Shown in pieces: positions 45,884 through 56,410 of a stretch of DNA of 64,000 bases; the first letter of the stretch is position 1; every line of letters begins with the position of its first letter. The position numbers and the translations under genes were made by a program. The notes beneath the pieces were generated by a model. The model was not told the origin of the DNA and did no database searches. It saw nothing but the letters and a program-made list of their open reading frames with translations. The stretch comes from Martinezella lusitana (GTDB lineage Bacteria; Pseudomonadota; Alphaproteobacteria; Rhizobiales; Rhizobiaceae). Location: assembly GCF_016901135.1 (NCBI RefSeq), contig NZ_JAFEVL010000048.1, positions 310,001-374,000 on the forward strand, read 5' to 3'.

Positions 45884-46380
45884 GACTTGGCCGGACCGGC
45901 CTGATTGCGAGTTGAGGCGGTGCGGCTGACGCGCCGCTTTTTTCTTTTGTTCGCGGATTTGGCGACGATTGCGCGATTGCGCTCGACGCTTTCGCCCACA
46001 TTGCCATTGTGCTGATTTTCGCTACGCTTGGCGGCCTTCCCCACAAGCCTATCCAAATGCTTCAGATCCTCTTCGTCGAGGTTTTCGATGCCGATGAAGC
46101 GGTTTTCAGCCGCGCTGGTCAGTATCAACTCATTGAGCTTGGCCTGAATGGCCCGCGTGTCACGCGTCTGCGCGTTCTGCAGCAGGAACACCATCAGGAA
46201 GGTTATGATGGTCGTGCTGGTGTTGATGACCAGTTGCCAGGTATCGGAGTAGTCGAAGATCGGACCGGTAGCGCCCCATAAGATAATGGAGAACAGCGCC
46301 AGGACGAAGATGGCCGGCTTGCCGGTCCATTCCGAAATCGTAACCGCAAAGCGGGTGAAGATGTGCGCAAGCCAAGCCAT
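45880..46380 (-). CDS. Low-affinity iron permease family protein
   Basis: A 166-residue membrane protein with the PF04120-type core: IILWGATGPIFDYSDTWQLVINTSTTIITFLMVFLLQNAQTRD, which the family uses for low-affinity Fe/Cu transport in fungi. The C-terminus is highly basic (NKRKKRRVSR). AAGGAG precedes the ATG at 46380. Its bacterial role is uncertain. Confidence 0.82.
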   Translation of the reverse strand: MAWLAHIFTRFAVTISEWTGKPAIFVLALFSIILWGATGPIFDYSDTWQLVINTSTTIITFLMVFLLQNAQTRDTRAIQAKLNELILTSAAENRFIGIENLDEEDLKHLDRLVGKAAKRSENQHNGNVGESVERNRAIVAKSANKRKKRRVSRTASTRNQAGPAKS

Positions 46381-46467
46381 GATCCGCATCTCCTTGATGA
46401 TGCGGATCAACGTGGAAACCCTGTTGCGGTTCCAACGATTGCGAAGAACCGCTGAAAGTCCGGACTT

Positions 46468-47268
46468 TTAGTCCTGAACCACCACCAGCTTGCGATAGAG
46501 ATGCCAGGATGCGTGCCCGAGTATGGGCATGACCACGGCAAGGCCTGCGAAGATCGGGATCGTGCCGACGACGAGAAGTACTGCCACGATCAGGCCCCAG
46601 ACTGCCACGGGCACCGGATTGATCAGCGTCGCCCGAATACTGGCATCGACCGCCGCCACGACGCCGACGTCACGGTCGAGCAGCAGCGGAAAGGTGACGA
46701 CCGTGGTCGCCAGCACGACGAGCGCGAAGATGAAGCCGATGAGATCGCCCCAGAACATCATCGCCCTGCCCTCGGGGGTCGTCAAAATGTTCGACACGAA
46801 GGACCAGAGCGTGGGCGGTGCACCATCGCCGAAAAAGATGTAGTAGATGTTCTGCGCCGCGAATAGCCAGACGATGAATAGGCCGAACAGCATGAGGCCG
46901 GCGACGATGATCGACGGCAGCGCCGGTGAAAAGCGCACATCGAAAGCATGGCTCCACGACGTATCCTGCCCTCTTTCCCGCCGTCGACTGATTTCGTAGA
47001 GACCGATCGCCGCCAGGGGGCCGAGCAAGGCGAAGCCGGACATCAGCGGAAACAGCAGCGGCAGCAGATTCTCGCCGGAACTCCAGATCGCCAGAGCAAT
47101 GCCGGCAATCGGATACATCAGGCACAAAAAGACGTAATGCGATGGCTTCTCGCTGAAATCGTCAAGCCCCAATTTGAGGGCGTCGACGAGGTCGGCGATA
47201 CCGATCTTACGGATGGCGGGACGCGTAAAGGTGTGGTCCGCTCCTGCCATGACGTGAAAGGCCGTCAT
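46468..47268 (-). CDS. DUF2189 integral membrane protein
   Basis: A 266-residue protein with about six hydrophobic segments and the DUF2189 pattern (IRKIGIADLVDALKLGLDDF at the start, MSGFALLGPLAAIGLYEISRRRERG, and a C-terminal PILGHASWHLYRKLV). Function unknown. GGAGAG precedes the ATG at 47268. Confidence 0.82.
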   Translation of the reverse strand: MTAFHVMAGADHTFTRPAIRKIGIADLVDALKLGLDDFSEKPSHYVFLCLMYPIAGIALAIWSSGENLLPLLFPLMSGFALLGPLAAIGLYEISRRRERGQDTSWSHAFDVRFSPALPSIIVAGLMLFGLFIVWLFAAQNIYYIFFGDGAPPTLWSFVSNILTTPEGRAMMFWGDLIGFIFALVVLATTVVTFPLLLDRDVGVVAAVDASIRATLINPVPVAVWGLIVAVLLVVGTIPIFAGLAVVMPILGHASWHLYRKLVVVQD

Positions 47269-47435
47269 AATGCTCTCCTCCTCAACCGTGGTGCTCGGCA
47301 GGCGGTGCAAGATGGCGGCAAAACGGACGCCGACATCTTCATTCGCTACCGGCAACGGCGATGCTAGCAAATTTTGCCGCAATTGTCGCCTTTTTCCCTT
47401 GACAGTTGGGTTCACCTTTTCCACATCGGCGCATC

Positions 47436-47990
47436 ATGAAAGTCTCCGACGCAGATATTCTCATCATCCCCGGTTACACGAATTCCGGCCCGGATCACTG
47501 GCAGACGCGCTGGGAGCAGAAGCTCTCGACGGCGCGGCGCGTGGAGCAGGCTGAATGGTCCAAGCCCGTTCGCGATGACTGGATCGCCCGCATTGCCGAA
47601 GAGGTCAATGCTTCCGAGCGACCTGTCGTGCTCGTGGCGCATTCGCTGGGCGTTCCCTCGGTGATCCATGCGATCCCGCATTTTCGCAACAAGGTCGCCG
47701 GCGCCTTCTTCGTCGCACCGCCCGATGTCGCCAATCCCGGCATCCGCCCGAAACATCTGATGACGTTCGGCCCCTATCCGCGCGATCCGCTGCCGTTTCC
47801 GTCGGTCACGATCGCAAGCCGGAACGACCCCTTCGGCAGCTATGAGCACGCCGATGATGTCGCCAGCAGCTGGGGTTCCCTTCTGATCGACGCCGGCGAG
47901 GCTGGTCACATCAACAGCGAATCTGGTCACGGCCCCTGGCCCGAAGGCACGATGGTCTTTGCCAAATTCCTCAGCCAACTGAAGCCGTGA
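47436..47990 (+). CDS. RBBP9/YdeN family alpha/beta hydrolase
   Basis: A 184-residue serine hydrolase with IIPGYTNSGPDHWQTRWE, nucleophile elbow AHSLG, acid in ASRNDPFGSY and His in GHGPWPEG, all in family order. Substrate unknown. The ATG at 47436 matches the family start. The 264 bases between it and purC contain no recognisable gene; a 63-codon frame there is not supported. Confidence 0.86.
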   Translation: MKVSDADILIIPGYTNSGPDHWQTRWEQKLSTARRVEQAEWSKPVRDDWIARIAEEVNASERPVVLVAHSLGVPSVIHAIPHFRNKVAGAFFVAPPDVANPGIRPKHLMTFGPYPRDPLPFPSVTIASRNDPFGSYEHADDVASSWGSLLIDAGEAGHINSESGHGPWPEGTMVFAKFLSQLKP

Positions 47991-48254
47991 TACAATAAAG
48001 GCGGACTTGGGATGGATAGGCCCCGGCTCACTAGCCTGTGAAGTACCGGCCACCTTCATTCCATCGTCAGATAAAAGCCTGTAATACTGGGCATGACAGG
48101 ATCCCGATTCTCGCATTGGCGCCCCGCCAAGGCCGGAATTCCGAGGTAAGGAGGCGCTGGCGGATTGTGAATTCGCTTCTTATCCGTTATGGGGACGCCC
48201 ACATACGATCCACTTGCGCTATCCCGTGAGCGCCAAAGACAGAGAACAATACCA

Positions 48255-49019
48255 ATGAACCGTCGCCGCCGTATCTACGAGGGCAAGGCCAAGATCCTTT
48301 ATGAAGGACCTGAGCCGGGCACGCTGATCCAGTTCTTCAAGGACGATGCCACCGCCTTCAACAAGAAGAAACACGAAGTCATCGATGGCAAGGGCGTTCT
48401 GAACAATCGCATCTGCGAATATATTTTCAGCCATCTGAACAAGATCGGCATTCCCACCCATTTCATCCGCCGTCTCAACATGCGTGAGCAGCTGATCAAG
48501 GAAGTGGAGATGATCCCGCTCGAGATCGTCGTGCGCAACGTCGCCGCCGGCTCGCTCTCCAAGCGCCTCGGCATCGAGGAAGGCGTAGTGCTGCCGCGTT
48601 CGATCATCGAATTCTACTACAAGTCCGATGCGCTCGAGGACCCGATGGTCTCCGAGGAACACATCACCGCTTTCGGCTGGGCCAATCCCGCCGAGCTCGA
48701 CGATATCATGGCGCTCGCGATCCGCGTCAACGACTTCATGACCGGCCTGTTCCTCGGCGTCGGCATCCAGCTCGTCGATTTCAAGATCGAATGCGGCCGC
48801 CTCTTCGAAGGCGACATGATGCGCATCATCCTTGCCGACGAAATCTCACCCGACTCCTGCCGTCTCTGGGACATCGAAACCCGCGAGAAGATGGACAAGG
48901 ACCGTTTCCGCCGCGACATGGGCGGACTGCTGGAAGCCTATTCCGAAGTGGCCCGCCGCCTCGGCATCATCAATGAAAACGAACCCGTGCGCGGCACAGG
49001 CCCGGTTCTCGTCAAGTAA
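48255..49019 (+). CDS. purC: Phosphoribosylaminoimidazole-succinocarboxamide synthase (SAICAR synthetase)
   Basis: Joins CAIR and aspartate with ATP to give SAICAR. It is 254 residues, with the start RRIYEGKAKILYE and the ATP/substrate blocks FKDDATAFN and PLEIVVRNVAAGSL, then DEISPDSCRLWD. First of purC-purS-purQ, 17 bases ahead of purS. The ATG at 48255 is the family start. Confidence 0.97.
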   Translation: MNRRRRIYEGKAKILYEGPEPGTLIQFFKDDATAFNKKKHEVIDGKGVLNNRICEYIFSHLNKIGIPTHFIRRLNMREQLIKEVEMIPLEIVVRNVAAGSLSKRLGIEEGVVLPRSIIEFYYKSDALEDPMVSEEHITAFGWANPAELDDIMALAIRVNDFMTGLFLGVGIQLVDFKIECGRLFEGDMMRIILADEISPDSCRLWDIETREKMDKDRFRRDMGGLLEAYSEVARRLGIINENEPVRGTGPVLVK

Positions 49020-49036
49020 GTTCAGGAAGGACAATC

Positions 49037-49279
49037 GTGATCAAGGCTCGTGTAACCGTCACGCTGAAGAACGGCGTTCTCGATCCGCAGGGCAAGGCAA
49101 TCGAAGGCGCGCTCGGGGCGCTCGGCTTTGACGGCGTTCATCAGGTTCGCCAGGGCAAGGTATTCGACCTGGAGCTTGAAGGCACCGACAAGAGCAAGGC
49201 CGAGGCGGATCTCAAAGCCATGTGCGAAAAGCTCCTCGCCAATACGGTGATCGAGAACTTCAGCATTTCGATCGACTGA
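49037..49279 (+). CDS. purS: Phosphoribosylformylglycinamidine synthase subunit PurS
   Basis: An 80-residue small subunit that bridges PurQ and PurL in FGAM synthase. The motif GVLDPQGKAIEGALGALGF is typical. Start is GTG at 49037 with AGGAAGG upstream. Confidence 0.95.
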   Translation: MIKARVTVTLKNGVLDPQGKAIEGALGALGFDGVHQVRQGKVFDLELEGTDKSKAEADLKAMCEKLLANTVIENFSISID

Positions 49280-49382
49280 TTGTCCTCTTCCGCGGGCCGT
49301 TCTTCCTTTGCCGCAGGCAATGGAGTATGGCTCACGGAGCACATTCCAGCGATTACCCCTAGCCTATTGCGGGAACAGCATC

Positions 49383-50054
49383 ATGAAATCAGCAGTCGTC
49401 CAACTCCCCGGCCTCAATCGTGATCGCGACATGATCGCGGCGCTGACCAAGATTTCCGGCCAGGCGCCCGTGACGGTCTGGCAGACCGAGACGGAGATCC
49501 CGGACGTCGACCTGATCGTCATTCCCGGCGGCTTCTCCTATGGCGACTATCTGCGCTGCGGTGCAATCGCGGCTCGCATGCCGATCATGCAGGCGATCAA
49601 GGATAAGGCCGACAAGGGCGTCAAGGTTCTCGGCGTCTGCAACGGTTTCCAGATCCTGCTGGAAGCCGGCATGCTGCCCGGCGCGCTGATGCGCAACGCC
49701 TCGCTGAAATTCGTCTGCCGCGAAGTGAAGCTGGAAGTCGTCAACGCAGACACGGAGTTCACCAGCGCCTACGCCAAGGGCCAGGTCATCCGCAGCCCGG
49801 TGGCGCATCACGACGGCAACTATTTCGCCGATGCCGAGACGCTGGCAGCGATCGAAGGCAACGGCCAGGTGGTCTTCCGTTATGCCGAAGGCACGAACCC
49901 CAACGGCTCTGTCAACGACATCGCCGGCGTGATGAACACCAAGGGCAATGTGCTCGGCATGATGCCGCATCCGGAAAACCTGATCGAGGCGGCGCATGGC
50001 GGCAACGACGGCCGCGGCCTCTTCGCCTCAGCACTCGGCGTGATCGCAGCCTGA
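49383..50054 (+). CDS. purQ: Phosphoribosylformylglycinamidine synthase subunit PurQ (glutaminase)
   Basis: Supplies ammonia from glutamine to PurL. It is 223 residues, with nucleophile Cys in LGVCNGFQIL and the His/Glu pair in MPHPEN of class I amidotransferases. The ATG at 49383 is the family start; the frame is open 25 codons further up. PurL is 3.9 kb downstream. Confidence 0.96.
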   Translation: MKSAVVQLPGLNRDRDMIAALTKISGQAPVTVWQTETEIPDVDLIVIPGGFSYGDYLRCGAIAARMPIMQAIKDKADKGVKVLGVCNGFQILLEAGMLPGALMRNASLKFVCREVKLEVVNADTEFTSAYAKGQVIRSPVAHHDGNYFADAETLAAIEGNGQVVFRYAEGTNPNGSVNDIAGVMNTKGNVLGMMPHPENLIEAAHGGNDGRGLFASALGVIAA

Positions 50055-50185
50055 TAGATCGTCGGGCTTGGCTCCGAAATCTTAAAATCGACGTCTTTGC
50101 ACAAAACAGCAGGGGCGTCGTTACCGTTGCCTCCGGCAACCCTCGGGCAAAGAGCTGCCCTAACCGCTTCGTTGGAAAGAAATTG

Positions 50186-50593
50186 ATGCGCCCTCGCCTC
50201 CTGACAGGATTTTACTCCGCCGCTGCCATCACGATGCTTGGGCTTCTGGTCACCTCATGCGGCCCGCGCCCGCCGAGCATCAGCGCTACGGATCACAGCG
50301 CCCTGTCGACGATGGAGCGCGTCATGATCAATTCCAACGCCTGCTGGTTCAAATCGGCCGATCCGGCCTTTGCCGGCTATCAGCTCGCTCCGGAGCTCAA
50401 TTCCTTTACCGGTCGTCCGCGCATTCTCGTCGTCGACAAGAAGCATCCGACCGGCCGCCCGTCCCTGGTTGTCCAGGCGGAAGGCAATCCGGCCCAATTG
50501 CAGGCCTTCGGTCCGATGATGAACGGCGCTTCCGGCGGCCGTATCACGGGCGACGTCAATCGCTGGGCTGCGGGTTCGAAGAACTGCAGTTAG
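50186..50593 (+). CDS. Hypothetical lipoprotein
   Basis: A 135-residue protein with a lipoprotein signal (lipobox LVTSC near residue 25) and a conserved-looking domain containing NACWFKSADPAFAGYQLAPE. Two Cys in the mature part could form a disulfide. The ATG at 50186 has GGAAAGA upstream. Function unknown. Confidence 0.7.
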   Translation: MRPRLLTGFYSAAAITMLGLLVTSCGPRPPSISATDHSALSTMERVMINSNACWFKSADPAFAGYQLAPELNSFTGRPRILVVDKKHPTGRPSLVVQAEGNPAQLQAFGPMMNGASGGRITGDVNRWAAGSKNCS

Positions 50594-50675
50594 GCCGATG
50601 GCCTGAAGAAGCTCCGCTTCCACTCAGACACCGTAGCCGATGCGTGACGTACCCTCAATTTCAGGGATCATTGTC

Positions 50676-51209
50676 ATGAATAGGTTTGTCATTCTTTCAG
50701 GCTGCTCCGGCGGCGGCAAATCGACCTTGCTCGAAGCGCTCAGGCTTCGTGCGCATCATGCGGTCGAGGAGCCCGGTCGGCGCATCGTCACGGAGGAACT
50801 GGACAGTGGCGGCTCGGCGCTGCCGTGGGTGGACACCACGGCATTCGTACGCCGGGCGATCGACATGTCGCTAGCCGACCGCGAGGCGGCAGCGGCATTT
50901 CCGGGCATCGTCTTCTTCGACAGGGGATTGATCGATGCCGCATCAGCCCTCGAGCACCTGACGGGCGAGCCAGCTTTGACCTCCTACGGCCATCTGCACC
51001 GCTACAACAAGCATGTCTTCCTCGCGCCGCCCTGGCCGGAAATATATGTCGGCGACCGCGAGCGCAGACATGATCTGCCCGAGGCGGTCGCTGAATACGA
51101 GCGGCTGAGCGTCGCCTATCCTTCGCTTGGCTATGAAGTCCATGTCCTGCCGAAAATCGGCGTCGAAGAACGTGCCGATTTCGTCCGTTCGATTCTGGAC
51201 CTGAGCTGA
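50676..51209 (+). CDS. AAA_28-like P-loop ATPase
   Basis: A 177-residue P-loop protein with Walker A SGCSGGGKST near residue 7 and a likely Walker B in IVFFDRGLID. It resembles the AAA_28 kinase-like group. AGGGA precedes the ATG at 50676. The substrate is unknown; a kinase activity is as likely as an ATPase motor. Confidence 0.75.
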   Translation: MNRFVILSGCSGGGKSTLLEALRLRAHHAVEEPGRRIVTEELDSGGSALPWVDTTAFVRRAIDMSLADREAAAAFPGIVFFDRGLIDAASALEHLTGEPALTSYGHLHRYNKHVFLAPPWPEIYVGDRERRHDLPEAVAEYERLSVAYPSLGYEVHVLPKIGVEERADFVRSILDLS

Positions 51210-51249
51210 TTGTACACGTTTCGGCTAGGCGGGCGTGGGCGTGTGCCGC

Positions 51250-51495
51250 TCAACCCCAGAAGAACGACTTGCTGACCTCGGTCCTCGCCTCGCTTCGCGT
51301 CAGTCCGATATCGCAAAGCTGATCATCCGTCAGGTCCCGCAAGACCCAGCGGCTTTCGCGTTTCTGCATCCAAAGAACGAACGACGTCCAGAGCCGATAC
51401 GCCGGGCGCGACTTTGGCTGCGCCGCCCTTGTATCCCGGCCCGCGGCGAAAGCTTCCTTGGCTTCGGCTGGATAGATTGTATCTATTGTACTCAT
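51250..51495 (-). CDS. DUF1127 family protein
   Basis: An 81-residue protein whose C-terminal 45 residues are the Arg-rich DUF1127 domain (RWVLRDLTDDQLCDIGLTRSEA). Small DUF1127 proteins in alphaproteobacteria have been linked to phosphate and RNA metabolism. It is divergent from a MocR-type regulator, which may control it. Confidence 0.85.
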   Translation of the reverse strand: MSTIDTIYPAEAKEAFAAGRDTRAAQPKSRPAYRLWTSFVLWMQKRESRWVLRDLTDDQLCDIGLTRSEARTEVSKSFFWG

Positions 51496-51592
51496 TTCAA
51501 TGCTCGCTTGATGGTGACATTTCTCGACGTACCGAGCCAAACGATACGATTGTCACTTAGTATTGACTCCATGCGCGATGCAATATAGCAAA

Positions 51593-51607
51593 TTGTCATT
51601 ATGACAA
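51593..51607. promoter_or_regulatory. Operator-like palindrome at the MocR start codon
   Basis: TTGTCAT-T-ATGACAA, a perfect 7-bp inverted repeat spanning the ATG of the regulator. A half copy, TTGTCA, lies at 51550-51555. Position and symmetry suggest autoregulation. Confidence 0.5.
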
Positions 51608-53019
51608 ATTGGCTCCCTGACATTTCCAGCGGCAATGGGCCGGTCTATATCCGCGTTGCCGACAGCATCGAGAACGCGATCACGCACGGCGTTCTGCCGC
51701 CCGGCACGAAGCTGCCGCCGCAACGCAACCTTGCCTATGATATCGGCGTCACCATCGGCACGGTGAGCCGGGCCTATGCGCTCGTGCATGAGCGCGGCCT
51801 TGTGGCTGGCGAAGTCGGCCGAGGCACCTATGTGCTGGAGCGTTCGAACGGCAAGCAGATCGAACAGGTGGATCCGATCACGCAGGCGCTCGCCGGCACC
51901 CGCGGCCTGAATGCTCCCGATGCCCGGATACGCTTCGATACGACGGCCGCCCCGGATATCGGCCAGGGCGAGATCATCGGCAAACTGTTTGCGGATATCA
52001 GCAGGGAGCATCAGTCGGAGATTTCCTCCTACTCGCGGAATTTCCCGACGAGCTGGTTTGAGGCGGGACAGATCTGGCTCGCCCGCAACGGCTGGCAGCC
52101 GGCGATCGAGACCGTCGTACCGACGTTGGGCGCCCATGCCGGCGCCATCGCCGTCATCTCGGCCGTCACCTCGCCCGGCGACAAGATCGTTTTCGAAAAC
52201 CTCACCTATACGCAGATCAGCCGCGCTACACGCCTCCTCGGGCGCCGTTCGGTATTGGTGGATTCCGATGAGCACGGCATCAACCCCGACGATTTCGAGC
52301 GGCTGTGCCAGCAGCAGCATCCGCGTTTGGCCTTCCTGATGCCGACTGCGCATAATCCCACGCTGGTGACAATGCCGGAGGCGCGGCGCCGAGCGATCGC
52401 CGCCATCGCACGCCGTCACAGCGTCTGGCTGATCGAGGATGATCTCTATGGCGGCATGACAGGCGACCAGAACCCGCTCATGGCGTCCATCGCGCCGGAG
52501 CGCACCTTCGTGGTCAGCAGCCTGTCGAAGTCCGTTACGGCAGGCGTGCGTGGGGGCTGGGTCGCCTGCCCGCCGCATTTCGCCCAGCGAATCAAGGTCA
52601 CGCATAAGATGACGACCGGCGGCCTGCCTTTCATTCTGGCGGAAACCTGCGCCCGGCTCGTGCTGGATGGTCACGCGCTGGAGCTGCGCCGCAGGTCGGT
52701 CGAGGAAATCAGGGCCCGCGAGCAGCTGGCGCGGGACGCCCTGTCAGGATTTGAGTTCAACTCGCATCCGCATCTGCCGTTTCTTTGGCTGAAGCTACCC
52801 GAACCATGGCTATCAGGCACATTCAAGAATGCCGCCATCGCCGACGGCGTGCTCATCGACGATGAGGATGAATTCAAGGCCGCGCGCATGGAGAAGGTCT
52901 ATCATCGCGTTCGCGTCGCATTCTCATCGCCGCGACAACGAGAAGATGTCGCCGCCGGCTTTATGACGTTACGTCGGTTGCTGGAAAACGGCTCGGCCGG
53001 TTACGACAGTCACATTTAA
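51601..53019 (+). CDS. MocR-family regulator (GntR HTH plus aminotransferase-like domain)
   Basis: A 472-residue fusion: a GntR-type winged helix at residues about 15-80 (GTKLPPQRNLAYDIGVTIGTVSRAY), then a fold-type I aminotransferase domain with PLP Lys in SSLSKSVTAGVRGGW. Such proteins sense PLP or amino compounds and usually control a neighbouring gene. No ribosome site precedes the ATG, and a possible -10 (TATAGC, 51584-51589) lies 11 bases before it, so the mRNA may be leaderless. Confidence 0.9.
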   Translation: MTNWLPDISSGNGPVYIRVADSIENAITHGVLPPGTKLPPQRNLAYDIGVTIGTVSRAYALVHERGLVAGEVGRGTYVLERSNGKQIEQVDPITQALAGTRGLNAPDARIRFDTTAAPDIGQGEIIGKLFADISREHQSEISSYSRNFPTSWFEAGQIWLARNGWQPAIETVVPTLGAHAGAIAVISAVTSPGDKIVFENLTYTQISRATRLLGRRSVLVDSDEHGINPDDFERLCQQQHPRLAFLMPTAHNPTLVTMPEARRRAIAAIARRHSVWLIEDDLYGGMTGDQNPLMASIAPERTFVVSSLSKSVTAGVRGGWVACPPHFAQRIKVTHKMTTGGLPFILAETCARLVLDGHALELRRRSVEEIRAREQLARDALSGFEFNSHPHLPFLWLKLPEPWLSGTFKNAAIADGVLIDDEDEFKAARMEKVYHRVRVAFSSPRQREDVAAGFMTLRRLLENGSAGYDSHI

Positions 53020-53140
53020 GCCAGCCTCGTCGTTTTTATCGACAGCGATCTTGCGAAATCCCGGCTCTGCTATCTCGACACCTAGCACCCTACCATTCTA
53101 TGTATGGGACACGATTCGCCCGCCATACCAGGGGGAGTGC

Positions 53141-53755
53141 ATGGCAATTGATAGCGTTTCAGCAAGCAATTTGAGCAAGCGTTTAGTTACGAGTTTTCTG
53201 GCAATCAGTTCCGTATTCATCGTAGGTCAATCCGCCGCAATTGCGGCAGACACGGTTGCGGCCGCACCCGCACCTAAGATTTTCGACGAACTGCGCTTCG
53301 GAGCGAGCGGCTCCATCCAGAGCGGTTACGACCACGAAAAGGGTGTGTTTCCGGATATCCAGGTGCTTTTCAATCCGTTCGGCTACAATCCGACCGCCGA
53401 TTGGAAGGATCAGCTGGCCCATCCGCGCATTCATTTGGGAACCTCGATCGGCACAGCCGGCTCGGCGACCCAGGTTTATGCCGGTCTTTCCTGGACGCTG
53501 ACGCATAGCAACGGCATCTTTACCGAAGCAGGCTTCGGTGGAACGGTACATTCGGGCAATCTCGATGATTGGACCGAGCACGGTCCGATGCTCGGCTGTC
53601 GCTTGCTTTTCCACGAATATGCCGGGATCGGCTACAATTTCGACAGCCATTGGAACATGATGGCGCAGATCGCGCACTCTTCGCACGCCAATCTCTGCGA
53701 TGGTCCGAATGGCGGCATGACGCGTGTCGGCGTTTTGGTCGGCTATAAATTCTAG
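53141..53755 (+). CDS. PagL-like acyloxyacyl hydrolase / lipid A 3-O-deacylase
   Basis: A 204-residue outer-membrane beta-barrel candidate with a signal peptide (to about residue 36, ending AIAAD). The C-terminal half has QIAHSSHANLCDGPNGGM, where His and Ser fit the PagL catalytic pair, and ends in F (VGYKF) like outer-membrane barrels. It would remove the 3-linked acyl chain of lipid A. GGGGGAG precedes the ATG. Confidence 0.85.
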   Translation: MAIDSVSASNLSKRLVTSFLAISSVFIVGQSAAIAADTVAAAPAPKIFDELRFGASGSIQSGYDHEKGVFPDIQVLFNPFGYNPTADWKDQLAHPRIHLGTSIGTAGSATQVYAGLSWTLTHSNGIFTEAGFGGTVHSGNLDDWTEHGPMLGCRLLFHEYAGIGYNFDSHWNMMAQIAHSSHANLCDGPNGGMTRVGVLVGYKF

Positions 53756-53807
53756 TGATCCGGGAACGGCCGCGAATGGCCGTGCTCGCGACTTGCCTGT
53801 TATGAAT

Positions 53808-53836
53808 GCCGGCGTGCTGTGAACGCCGGCGATTTT
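53808..53836 (+). terminator. Terminator after the PagL-like gene
   Basis: GCCGGCGT (53808-53815) and ACGCCGGC (53823-53830) form an 8-bp stem with a 7-nt loop, followed by GATTTT. Confidence 0.75.
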
Positions 53837-53927
53837 CCTGTCGCACGACAGGTTGACTTGCGCTAAAGAGACCTCGATCCCCTGACCGGCCTTCAAACCC
53901 CTTACAGGCAAGGACCCTCGAGCGCCC

Positions 53928-56159
<2,232 letters not shown>

Positions 56160-56176
56160 ATCGAGGTATACCACCA

Positions 56177-56410
56177 ATGCCAATGAACCCCGGCGATATC
56201 GAAGACATGATCAAAGCCGGCATTCCCGGAGCCAAGGTGACAATTCGCGACCTGGCCGGGGATGGCGATCATTATGCCGCTGAAGTTGTCGCGGAAGCCT
56301 TCCGCGGCAAGAGCCGCGTGCAGCAGCACCAGATGGTCTATGATGCCCTGAAGGGCAATATGGGCGGCGTGCTGCACGCCCTGGCGCTGCAGACCTCAGC
56401 GCCCGATTGA
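56177..56410 (+). CDS. BolA family protein
   Basis: A 77-residue BolA-like protein with DGDHYAAEVVAEAFRGKSRVQQHQMVYDAL, holding the conserved His residues that can coordinate a [2Fe-2S] cluster with a monothiol glutaredoxin. GAGG precedes the ATG. The partner Grx (CGFS type) gene grxD is 2 kb downstream. The tail overlaps the convergent hydrolase by 15 bases. Confidence 0.92.
   Translation: MPMNPGDIEDMIKAGIPGAKVTIRDLAGDGDHYAAEVVAEAFRGKSRVQQHQMVYDALKGNMGGVLHALALQTSAPD

Noticed and set aside
48038..48229. A 63-codon frame ahead of purC, considered as the DUF1476 gene often found near purC
   Set aside because: The translation does not resemble DUF1476 and has no ribosome site.
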